7,102 nucleotides of DNA from UBA9715 sp045629845 (GCA_045629845.1 JAZQRZ010000164.1:1-7102); one strand, 5' to 3'; positions 1 through 6,097 are shown, numbered from the stretch's first letter. Numbers and translations: made by a program. Notes: generated by a model from the sequence alone, not told the origin.

Positions 1-872
1 GCTGAAACATCAGTGGAATCTTTAGAGCGCAAATTGCCACGAACCACCCCATCTTGTTCGCGGAGCATACAAGCAACACGTGTCCCTTCAATTGCACGCA
101 CAGTATCGATGAGTGGCTCGACATCAGACTTGTTTGCATTATATTTCGCAAGATCATCTTCCGAAATCCAGCTGATGGCAGCTTGCCCATCGCAAATTAC
201 TTGCAAGCGATCGATAGCTAATGCTTCAAGCTTTAACGAAGGAATTGAGCGATTCTGGAACAAATTGGTAGCCACAACTGCAGGATTAACACCGTAAGCA
301 ACCAATTCTGCAGCAACTGCAAAAGCATCTGAATCACAATTCTGGAAACGGAAGCCACCTGTATCGGTAACTAACCCCACATACGCACAAAGCGCAGTTT
401 CAACAGGCGGTTTATCAAGAAGCAGGTTTGCTATTTCCCACACCAACATACTTGTTGATGCACAATCAGGATCAACATAGACATGCTGAGACATGGTGGT
501 TTCGCTTGCATGATGGTCAACCGTAACTGAAACCGAAGCCTGATCAAGCAATTTACAAGCAGCCTGACCAATACGATCCCGATTAGGGACATCAAGGGCA
601 ACAAACACAGAACATGAACCCTGATAATCAAAAGCCGGAATCATATCAGCAGCGCCTGGCATAAAAGAAAGCGAGCTATTTAGAGGCTCGTTTTTAACAA
701 GCACGCACGTCACATGCTTTCCCATAGCCTTAAGCGTATGAAATAAAGCAAGTTGACTACCAAGACAATCCCCATCAGGACTTACATGACCACATAGAAT
801 AAAGTCATTGCCAGCACGAAGCACCTCGGCAATTTCAGCAAGAGAGGCATTCGTTTGAGGGGTAATCGTCAT
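1..872 (-). CDS. nrnA: DHH-family oligoribonuclease / pAp phosphatase NrnA (3' end cut by window edge)
   Basis: The reading frame opens at ATG 872-870 and stays open to base 1, giving 290 codons. The family is usually somewhat over 300 residues, so only the C-terminal tip is missing. Visible motifs: GHVSPDGDCLGS (residues 28-39, metal-binding motif I), Asp94 in ALDVPNRDRIG (motif II), VDHHAS with the signature DHH at 119-121, and Asp170 in GLVTDTGGFRF (motif IV). A DHHA1-type segment GVVRGNLRSK begins near the cut; the GGGH substrate loop lies beyond it. Family knowledge: cytosolic Mn-dependent enzymes that degrade nanoRNAs and convert pAp to AMP; some actinobacterial members also cleave cyclic dinucleotides. 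The start is fixed by GAGGAA six bases upstream and by an in-frame stop two codons before the ATG. It lies 3 nt after rbfA, the same neighbour as in Mycobacterium. The choice between nanoRNase, pAp phosphatase and cyclic-dinucleotide phosphodiesterase cannot be made here. Confidence 0.93.
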   Translation of the reverse strand, partial: MTITPQTNASLAEIAEVLRAGNDFILCGHVSPDGDCLGSQLALFHTLKAMGKHVTCVLVKNEPLNSSLSFMPGAADMIPAFDYQGSCSVFVALDVPNRDRIGQAACKLLDQASVSVTVDHHASETTMSQHVYVDPDCASTSMLVWEIANLLLDKPPVETALCAYVGLVTDTGGFRFQNCDSDAFAVAAELVAYGVNPAVVATNLFQNRSIPSLKLEALAIDRLQVICDGQAAISWISEDDLAKYNANKSDVEPLIDTVRAIEGTRVACMLREQDGVVRGNLRSKDSTDVS

Positions 873-875
873 TCG

Positions 876-1247
876 CTATTCCTCGTCGTCTGATTCAGAA
901 TTCGGCATACGATCGCGTTCTGCTTCTAACGCACGTGCGATACGCTCGGCTTCATCAACGCTTTTATCCAAGAAAAAGCGAAGCTCGGGCGAAGTACGCC
1001 AACTAAGCTTCTTGGCGAGCAGCGAGCGAATACGGCCCGCTGCCTTTTCAAGAGCTTCCTGAGTTTGTTCGTAACGGTCAGGCGACGCTGTGTAATACAC
1101 ATTACAGACACTACGATCGAAACTAACTTCGCAGCCCGTAATCGTAACGAGCGACAAACGCGGGTCAGAGATTTCGAACATAAGCGTTTCAGCAATTACC
1201 TGACGCGCTTGCTCGTTTACTCGCCTATTCGATGCATTCTGCTTCAT
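876..1247 (-). CDS. rbfA: 30S ribosome-binding factor A (RbfA)
   Basis: A 123-residue protein, a usual length for RbfA, a single KH-like domain protein that binds immature 30S subunits and helps 16S rRNA 5'-end maturation and cold adaptation. Family features seen: the N-terminal basic helix with NRRVNEQARQVIAETL, the ISDPRL segment, SFDRSVCNVYYT (strand followed by VYY), the AAGRIRSLLAKKL helix with the Ala-x-Gly kink, and the SPELRFFLDKSVDEAERI strand and helix. The tail is acidic (SESDDEE). I chose ATG 1247: it begins with the family-typical MKQN..R, and GGAG lies four bases upstream. A longer frame back to a TTG at 1301 would overlap infB by 50 bases and add a Ser/Lys-rich stretch foreign to RbfA. 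It starts one base after the infB stop, so it is probably translationally coupled to it. Confidence 0.95.
   Translation of the reverse strand: MKQNASNRRVNEQARQVIAETLMFEISDPRLSLVTITGCEVSFDRSVCNVYYTASPDRYEQTQEALEKAAGRIRSLLAKKLSWRTSPELRFFLDKSVDEAERIARALEAERDRMPNSESDDEE
879..884 (-). promoter_or_regulatory. nrnA ribosome binding site inside the rbfA tail
   Basis: GAGGAA on the minus strand sits six bases before ATG 872. It is made from the last two Glu codons of rbfA, so ribosomes finishing rbfA pass directly over it, which suggests translational coupling. Confidence 0.65.
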
Positions 1248-1248
1248 A

Positions 1249-3978
1249 TTACTCCGTGCGCTCGACTTCCTTGATGATGTAACCTTCGATGGTGTCGCCA
1301 ACCTTCAAGTCTTGGAAGCCTTCGACACCTAAGCCGCATTCATAACCAGACTTAACCGACTTAACGTCATCCTTGAAACGACGCATACTTGCCAGCGTAC
1401 CTTCGTAGATAACGGTACCATCGCGAACAATACGAACCTTGTCGTCGCGGTGCATTTCGCCTTCCAGCATATAGGAACCAGCAATGGTGCCAATCTTAGG
1501 AACCTTAAACAGTTCGCGAACTTCTGCGATACCTGTATCTTCCTCAACGATATCAGGTGAAAGCAGACCGACGCGTGCGGCATTAATTTCTTCGATAGCC
1601 TGATAGATAACACGATACAGGCGAATATCGACCTTTTCCTTTTCAGCCTGCTGCTTGGATTTGCCTGTAGGACGAACATTAAAACCAATGATGATAGCGT
1701 CAGATGCACTAGCCAGGGTGACGTCAGTTTCTGTAATGCCACCAACAGCAGAGTGAACGATATTAATACGAACCTCGGATTGATCCATCTTCTCGAAAGC
1801 ATCGCGCAAAGCTTCGATTGAGCCTTGTACGTCAGCCTTAACAATAAGGTTAAGGTCGGTCTGCTTGCCTTCTTCAATGCGGCTGAACAGGTCATCGAGA
1901 TTCATATGGCTCTTAGTTTCCTGAGCAGCCAGACGTTCACGTAAAGCGCGTTCTTCAGCAAGCTTACGAGCATCGCGTTCGTCTTCAAAGACACGGAATT
2001 CGTCACCTGCAACAGGAACGCTTGAAAGGCCAAGAATCTCAGCAGGATCAGCCGGGAAGGCTTCTTTGATTTGTTCGCCATGCGGATTGATAAGCGCACG
2101 GACGCGACCATACGACGTACCAGCAACAACACAATCGCCTGGATGCAACGTACCACGCTGAACCAGAACGGTTGCAACAGGGCCGCGACCCTTGTCAAGA
2201 TTTGCTTCAATGACGAAGCCTGAAGCCAATGCGTCGGGATTTGCGCGAAGTTCAAGAACGTCAGCCTGAAGGATGATGGTTTCGAGCAGGTCATCGATAT
2301 GAAGCTTCTTCTTCGCCGAAACTTCGACAAACATGTTCGAGCCGCCCCATTCTTCAGGGATAACACCGTATTCAGTGAGTTCCTGACGTACGCGGTCGGG
2401 GTTTGCGCCATCCTTATCAATCTTGTTTACCGCAACAACGATAGGCACATCGGCCGCCTTAGCGTGGTTGATAGCTTCGATAGTTTGCGGCATAACACCG
2501 TCGTCAGCTGCGACAACAAGAACGATAACGTCGGTAACCTGTGCACCACGAGCACGCATAGCAGTAAACGCTTCGTGACCTGGTGTGTCGATAAACGTAA
2601 TTTGCTTGCCGTCGATTTCAACAACCGATGCACCAATATGCTGAGTAATACCGCCAGCTTCGCTAGCAACAACGCCCGTATGACGAATAGCATCGAGCAA
2701 AGAAGTCTTACCATGGTCGTCGTGACCCATGACGGTGACAACAGGAGGACGCGGTTTAAGATCATCATCAGTATCGTGATATACCACCTGATATTCCTCT
2801 TCAGGTGATACAACGCGTACCTTGCGTCCCATATCGTCGGCCACAAGTTCAATCAAGTCATCGCTCATCGACTGGGTAAGCGTAAGCACCTGACCAAGCA
2901 TGAACAAACGCTTAATGATGTCATTCGGCTGAACAGTCAGCAGTTCTGCAAGCTTAGCAACTGAGGCGCCCTGAGGTACTTCGACGACTGATTCATCAAG
3001 AACCAGTTCGGGGTCAAGACCCTTTTCAATCGCTTCGAGCTCGGCGCGCTCACGAGCTTCTGCCTGGCGCTTTTCTTTGCGCTTCTTACGACGGCCTTCA
3101 CCTTCGTGAGTAGACGCAGCAGCAACTGCAGCACGTGCATCAGCAAGAACCTTGTCACGCTGCAGCTTTTCAACTTGAACTGCCATCTTTGCGTAACGAT
3201 CTTCGCCTTCTTCAGGCTGTTCCAGCTCGGGAACAAACTGCTCGTTACGAGACTTCTTCTTGTTCTTGCGAGGTGTTTCGTTCTTGGGACCCTGTTCTTC
3301 AATACGCTTCTTTTCTGCCTCGATTTGGCTAAGCAGCGAATCAAAATTCTGGCGAGTGGAAGACGAAGTGGGTGCCTTTTTCTTAGCAGGCTCGGGCTCG
3401 GAGGTTTCAGCAGGAGCACTTTCGCTCTTCTTGCCTTCTGTACGTTGACGAATCGCTTCTTCAACCGCCTGCTTCTTAGCTACATCACGCGCGACTTCTT
3501 CAGCGTGTTCACGCGCACGAGCCTCTTCGGCTTCGCGCGCCACGCGTTCACGTTCGCTTTCGATTTGGTTTTCAAGGCCTGCGAAAGGATTCTGCTCAGC
3601 AACAATGCGACGCGGACGCTGCTTTGCTGGCTTTTCTTCTTCAAGTTCAGAAGATGCAGGAGCTACGCCACGAACCGCACGCTCTGCCTGACGAGCAGCA
3701 CGTTCCTTTTCGACGGCTTCACGACGAGCACGCTCTTCTTCAACTTCGCGTTCCTTGGCTTCTTGCTCTTCCTTAGTCAAAGGACGTTCGGTAGTTTTAC
3801 CTTCATCGCTTGCTGCAGAAGGATTGCCCAAAGCTTCACGAACCATTGCTACCTGGTCGTCAGACAAGGGGCTTGCATGGCTCTTTGCCGATATGCCAAG
3901 CTCGACGACCTTTTCTAGCATTTCCTTGTTAGAAAGACCATACTCTTTGGCAAGTTGTAAAACTCGCATACCCGCCAT
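1249..3978 (-). CDS. infB: translation initiation factor IF-2
   Basis: A 909-residue GTPase that brings fMet-tRNA to the 30S subunit and promotes 50S joining. Domains: IF2_N helix bundle (about 3-50), a long Glu/Arg/Lys/Ala-rich linker (about 55-325), a second IF2_N (about 330-385), G domain (about 412-580), then domains II, III and the fMet-tRNA-binding C-terminal barrel. GTPase motifs: G1 at 418-425, G2 Thr445 in GGITQHIGA, G3 DTPGH 464-468 with catalytic His468, G4 NKID 518-521, G5 SAK 554-556. The G1 reads GHDDHGKT where GHVDHGKT is nearly universal (Asp420). Start ATG 3978 has AAGGAG five bases upstream; Met4 would be too far from it. It follows rnpM after 9 nt and no ylxQ intervenes. 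Length and charged linker fit actinobacterial IF2. Confidence 0.98.
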   Translation of the reverse strand: MAGMRVLQLAKEYGLSNKEMLEKVVELGISAKSHASPLSDDQVAMVREALGNPSAASDEGKTTERPLTKEEQEAKEREVEEERARREAVEKERAARQAERAVRGVAPASSELEEEKPAKQRPRRIVAEQNPFAGLENQIESERERVAREAEEARAREHAEEVARDVAKKQAVEEAIRQRTEGKKSESAPAETSEPEPAKKKAPTSSSTRQNFDSLLSQIEAEKKRIEEQGPKNETPRKNKKKSRNEQFVPELEQPEEGEDRYAKMAVQVEKLQRDKVLADARAAVAAASTHEGEGRRKKRKEKRQAEARERAELEAIEKGLDPELVLDESVVEVPQGASVAKLAELLTVQPNDIIKRLFMLGQVLTLTQSMSDDLIELVADDMGRKVRVVSPEEEYQVVYHDTDDDLKPRPPVVTVMGHDDHGKTSLLDAIRHTGVVASEAGGITQHIGASVVEIDGKQITFIDTPGHEAFTAMRARGAQVTDVIVLVVAADDGVMPQTIEAINHAKAADVPIVVAVNKIDKDGANPDRVRQELTEYGVIPEEWGGSNMFVEVSAKKKLHIDDLLETIILQADVLELRANPDALASGFVIEANLDKGRGPVATVLVQRGTLHPGDCVVAGTSYGRVRALINPHGEQIKEAFPADPAEILGLSSVPVAGDEFRVFEDERDARKLAEERALRERLAAQETKSHMNLDDLFSRIEEGKQTDLNLIVKADVQGSIEALRDAFEKMDQSEVRINIVHSAVGGITETDVTLASASDAIIIGFNVRPTGKSKQQAEKEKVDIRLYRVIYQAIEEINAARVGLLSPDIVEEDTGIAEVRELFKVPKIGTIAGSYMLEGEMHRDDKVRIVRDGTVIYEGTLASMRRFKDDVKSVKSGYECGLGVEGFQDLKVGDTIEGYIIKEVERTE
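1252..1255 (-). promoter_or_regulatory. rbfA ribosome binding site (decides the start)
   Basis: GGAG, made from the last codons of infB, lies four bases before ATG 1247. The alternative TTG at 1301 has only GAAGG directly abutting it, with no spacer. This favours the short rbfA. Confidence 0.55.
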
Positions 3979-3983
3979 GTTTA

Positions 3984-3989
3984 CTCCTT
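3984..3989 (-). promoter_or_regulatory. infB ribosome binding site overlapping the rnpM stop
   Basis: AAGGAG, the strongest Shine-Dalgarno in the window, lies five bases before ATG 3978. Its first two bases are the last two of the rnpM TAA (3990-3988), so termination on rnpM and initiation on infB are physically linked. It favours Met1 over Met4. Confidence 0.8.
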
Positions 3990-4263
3990 ATCGCGTCTGC
4001 GCTGACAGCGTTGCCATGTCAGCGATGACTTGATCCATTTCGGATCGCTCTATCCCACACCTCAATGCCCGCTGCAACTTACGGGTCTCAAAAGCCTTTA
4101 AAAGGCATTCGCTAGAACATGCATAAGCACCACGCCCAGCAACACGCCCAGTAGCATCGAACTGCACACCGTTGCTTGTACGAACAACGCGCATCAATTC
4201 AACTTTGTCAGCCTGCTTTCCGCAAGTGACACACGTGCGTGCTCTTTTAGGCGCTGTATCCAC
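3988..4263 (-). CDS. rnpM: YlxR/RnpM family RNA-binding protein (DUF448, RNase P modulator)
   Basis: With a GTG start at 4263 the protein has 91 residues, the normal size of this family. It shows the pattern RTCVTCG (CxxC at 11/14), ELMRVVR (22-28), FDATGRVAGRGAYAC (35-49) and a further Cys at 53. The Arg-rich GRGAY loop is the family hallmark for RNA binding, and the four Cys could hold a metal. Family knowledge: YlxR is a small protein of the nusA-infB operon, recently shown in Bacillus to bind and modulate RNase P and hence called RnpM. Start choice: GTG 4263 is preceded by GGGG at five bases and gives a family-like N-terminus. An ATG at 4323 would overlap nusA by 50 bases and add residues unlike the family, although AAGGUG lies eight bases before it. 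It follows nusA after 10 nt. Confidence 0.9.
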   Translation of the reverse strand: MDTAPKRARTCVTCGKQADKVELMRVVRTSNGVQFDATGRVAGRGAYACSSECLLKAFETRKLQRALRCGIERSEMDQVIADMATLSAQTR

Positions 4264-4273
4264 TAATACCCCG

Positions 4274-5500
4274 CTATTCCTGGTCGGAGTGAATACCGCA
4301 GTAACGACTGCCTGGACGAGCATGATTACGGCACCTTACGCCGTCTTCGCTCGTATAAGCGCAGAACTCGGATTCCTCTTCTTCAACTTCTTCGACCAGC
4401 AAGTCATCCTCGTCAAGAGCAGCGCCAACGAATGAAGCGCTCTTAATATCGATGTGCCAACCCGTCAAACGAGCTGCAAGGCGAGCATTCTGACCTTCCT
4501 TGCCAATAGCAAGCGAAAGCTGATCATCAGACACAACAACGGTTGCGTAGTGGTTTTCTTCATCGATAGTAACCGAGTTAACCTTTGCGGGCGAAAGCGC
4601 ATTACCAACGTAAATGGCTGGGTTTTCGCTCCACTGAATAACATCAACTCGTTCATTGCGAAGCTCTTCAACAACCATGCGAACACGGCTACCCTTAGGA
4701 CCAACGCAAGCACCAACGGGATCAAGGTTGGCTTCACGAGAAGCAACAGCTACCTTCGAACGAACGCCTGGTTCGCGAGCAATGGACTTCACTTCAACAA
4801 GCCCGTCATAAATCTCGGGAACTTCAATTTCAAACAGGCGACGAATCAAATCTGGATGAGTACGCGAAACAACGATAGACGGACGCTGCTGATCGCCACG
4901 CGCACGAGGAGCATCGCTTGAAGGGTCACGGACGTCAATGATGAGCACCTTCAGACGCTGGTTATGACGATAATGCTCGTTACCAGGGCGCTCGTTGCGT
5001 TCGTTAGGGAAACGCTTCTGATCATAATGAGGCAGCTCGGCTTCAACACCATCGCGAATCTTGATGATGGTGAAATCGGGAGTACCCTGCAGCACCGTAC
5101 CAGTAACTAAGTCGCCTACGCGACCAGCAAATTCTTCGTAAATAGACTGACGGCCAGCATCGCGAACGATAGCAGCGATAACACTCTTGGCGTTTTGAGC
5201 CGCAATACGGCTGACATCATCTGGAGTAACATCGCGCTCTTCGAATTCGTCATACTCGTATGAAATGAGGCCTGTATCTTCGTCAACGATTTCACGAGGC
5301 TCGCCAACCGGCACCAGTTCATAGACATAGATTCGGCCAGTCTGACGGTCGATGGTGACGCGCGCATCCCATTCGAGATCAAGAATACGCTGATAGCTGT
5401 TAGCCAGCGATTCCTCCAAACGCTCGATGAGATAGAATTCGTCAATCTTGCGTTCGTGCGCCAATTCCTGCAGCGCCTCAATAAGTTGCGAACTTGCCAC
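4274..5500 (-). CDS. nusA: transcription termination/antitermination factor NusA with a C-terminal Cys/His tail
   Basis: A 408-residue RNA polymerase-associated protein that controls pausing, intrinsic termination and antitermination. Domains: N-terminal polymerase-binding domain (1-125), S1 (about 128-215), KH1 (about 217-290, GPKG at 267-270) and KH2 (about 295-355, GKEG at 333-336). VSRTHPDLIRRLFEIEVPEI (211-230) and VKSIAREPG are classic NusA. There are no E. coli-type acidic repeats. Instead residues 356-379 are an acidic linker and 380-404 form a Cys-rich knuckle: Cys380, Cys390, Cys401, His404. The S1 domain carries extra charged loops near 161-175 and 193-206. The start is GTG 5500, with AAGGAA five bases upstream and an in-frame TGA before it. 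It sits 28 nt after rimP. Confidence 0.97.
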   Translation of the reverse strand: MASSQLIEALQELAHERKIDEFYLIERLEESLANSYQRILDLEWDARVTIDRQTGRIYVYELVPVGEPREIVDEDTGLISYEYDEFEERDVTPDDVSRIAAQNAKSVIAAIVRDAGRQSIYEEFAGRVGDLVTGTVLQGTPDFTIIKIRDGVEAELPHYDQKRFPNERNERPGNEHYRHNQRLKVLIIDVRDPSSDAPRARGDQQRPSIVVSRTHPDLIRRLFEIEVPEIYDGLVEVKSIAREPGVRSKVAVASREANLDPVGACVGPKGSRVRMVVEELRNERVDVIQWSENPAIYVGNALSPAKVNSVTIDEENHYATVVVSDDQLSLAIGKEGQNARLAARLTGWHIDIKSASFVGAALDEDDLLVEEVEEEESEFCAYTSEDGVRCRNHARPGSRYCGIHSDQE

Positions 5501-5505
5501 TTCTC

Positions 5506-5511
5506 TTCCTT
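5506..5511 (-). promoter_or_regulatory. nusA ribosome binding site
   Basis: AAGGAA lies five bases before GTG 5500. An in-frame TGA further upstream rules out a longer NusA, so the site supports a true GTG start. Confidence 0.65.
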
Positions 5512-5528
5512 TCCCGTATCACTTTCGA

Positions 5529-5996
5529 CTATTTGAAGTCGATAGTTCCCTTTACATTAGCCTTCTTGATAGCGTCATACGGTATTGAATAATCAGTACC
5601 GTCGATTTCAACGACAACGATGTCTTCCTGAACACCCTTCAACAGACCAGAAAACGAGCTACGCCCATCAAGCGGCGAACTCGTCTTAACAACGCATTGT
5701 TCACCAGCAAAACGGGCAAAATGATCAAGCGTACGAAGAGGTCGATCAATGCCTGGAGAAGACACTTCTAAGGTGTATGCACCAGGAAATGGATCAATCT
5801 CATCCATAAGATCACCCATCCACGCTTGTGTAGCTGATAGCTCGTCGAAACTGACACCATTTTCGGTATCAATGTACACACGAATAGTTGGTGCCTTCTT
5901 TGCACCAACTATTTCAAGGGTAACAAGCTCGATGCCCTCGGCCGCAGCGCGCGGTTCGAGTGCTTCAAGAAGGCTTTGTTCCTTATGCGTGAGCAC
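5529..5996 (-). CDS. rimP: ribosome maturation factor RimP
   Basis: A 155-residue protein, the standard length for RimP (YhbC/YlxS), which binds the 30S subunit early in assembly and is needed for maturation of the 3' major (head) domain. The N-terminal alpha/beta domain ends in the diagnostic YTLEVSSPGIDRP motif (74-86). The C-terminal SH3-like beta barrel follows (about 88-155), with FSGLLKGVQEDIVVVEIDG and an IPYDAIKKANV ending typical of the family. The start is GTG 5996: AAAGGA is nine bases upstream and an in-frame TAG lies three codons before the GTG, so no longer version exists. It is the first gene of the operon, behind a leader that can form a terminator. Rare-type GTG starts are used by the first three genes here (rimP, nusA, rnpM). 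Confidence 0.96.
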   Translation of the reverse strand: MLTHKEQSLLEALEPRAAAEGIELVTLEIVGAKKAPTIRVYIDTENGVSFDELSATQAWMGDLMDEIDPFPGAYTLEVSSPGIDRPLRTLDHFARFAGEQCVVKTSSPLDGRSSFSGLLKGVQEDIVVVEIDGTDYSIPYDAIKKANVKGTIDFK

Positions 5997-6005
5997 CTTT
6001 TGCTA

Positions 6006-6011
6006 TCCTTT
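6006..6011 (-). promoter_or_regulatory. rimP ribosome binding site within a leader repeat
   Basis: AAAGGA lies nine bases before GTG 5996. It overlaps AGAAAG (6013-6008), which is complementary to the CUUUCU that forms the 3' arm base of the leader terminator (6033-6028). The site could therefore be sequestered when that arm is free. Confidence 0.6.
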
Positions 6012-6020
6012 CTGGCCTCA

Positions 6021-6052
6021 TAACAAAAGAAAGCGGGACGAGCCCACTTTCT
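6021..6052 (-). terminator. intrinsic terminator in the rimP leader (probable attenuator)
   Basis: The minus-strand RNA forms AGAAAGUGGG / loop CUCGU / CCCGCUUUCU, a ten-base-pair stem (6052-6028) with one U-G wobble, followed directly by UUUGUUA. With the U-rich end of the stem this makes a normal intrinsic terminator. On the plus strand the wobble becomes a C/A mismatch and no U tract follows, so it is built for minus-strand transcription. It lies between the likely promoter (6108-6098) and rimP, which makes attenuation more likely than simple serA termination, since serA has its own hairpin further upstream. Confidence 0.75.
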
Positions 6053-6062
6053 CGCAGAAAGC
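6046..6062 (-). promoter_or_regulatory. candidate antiterminator hairpin in the rimP leader
   Basis: GCUUUCU (6062-6056) can pair with AGAAAGU (6052-6046) across a three-base GCG loop. AGAAAGU is the 5' arm of the terminator, so the two structures exclude each other. The 7-mer GCUUUCU recurs exactly at 6034-6028 as the terminator's 3' arm. The antiterminator is weaker than the terminator on its own and would presumably need a bound factor or ribosome to be favoured. Confidence 0.5.
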
Positions 6063-6073
6063 TATACACTTCA

Positions 6074-6091
6074 TGTCAACGTTTGTTGACA
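6074..6091. repeat. perfect inverted repeat, operator-like, at the predicted transcription start
   Basis: TGTCAAC-N4-GTTGACA, seven-base arms with no mismatch. Placed about seven bases after the -10 hexamer at 6103-6098, it would cover roughly +1 to +18 of the rimP operon transcript. It is either a repressor operator or a small 5' hairpin that protects or structures the leader RNA. I do not recognise the regulator. Confidence 0.55.
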
Positions 6092-6097
6092 GTTGAG

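Noticed and set aside
13..297. A 94-codon plus-strand open frame at the left edge
   Set aside because: It is antisense to nrnA, whose minus-strand frame is continuous and carries all DHH motifs. The plus-strand product resembles nothing known.
1248..1301. An 18-codon N-terminal extension of RbfA from TTG 1301
   Set aside because: It overlaps infB, begins with TTG without a spaced Shine-Dalgarno, and its sequence is not RbfA-like. ATG 1247 fits the family and has its own ribosome site.
2299..2808. A 169-codon plus-strand open frame
   Set aside because: Antisense to the conserved G domain of infB, with no family features.
3106..3918. A 270-codon plus-strand open frame opposite the IF2 linker
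   Set aside because: It lies entirely antisense to the Glu/Lys/Arg/Ala-rich linker of infB, whose codon bias keeps the opposite frame free of stops. The product is a Phe/Leu/Ser/Arg-rich low-complexity sequence with no recognisable family.
5525..5542. Six-base-pair hairpin TCGACT/AGTCGA across the rimP stop codon
   Set aside because: Short stem, six-base loop, no U tract after it, and nusA follows within 28 nt. It is not a convincing terminator or regulatory element.
6074..6091. Consensus -35 TTGACA hexamers on both strands
   Set aside because: Both are simply the arms of the palindrome. On the minus strand 17 bases downstream reads TGCGAG, and on the plus strand only TACGAA at 15 bases, with no plus-strand gene to serve.
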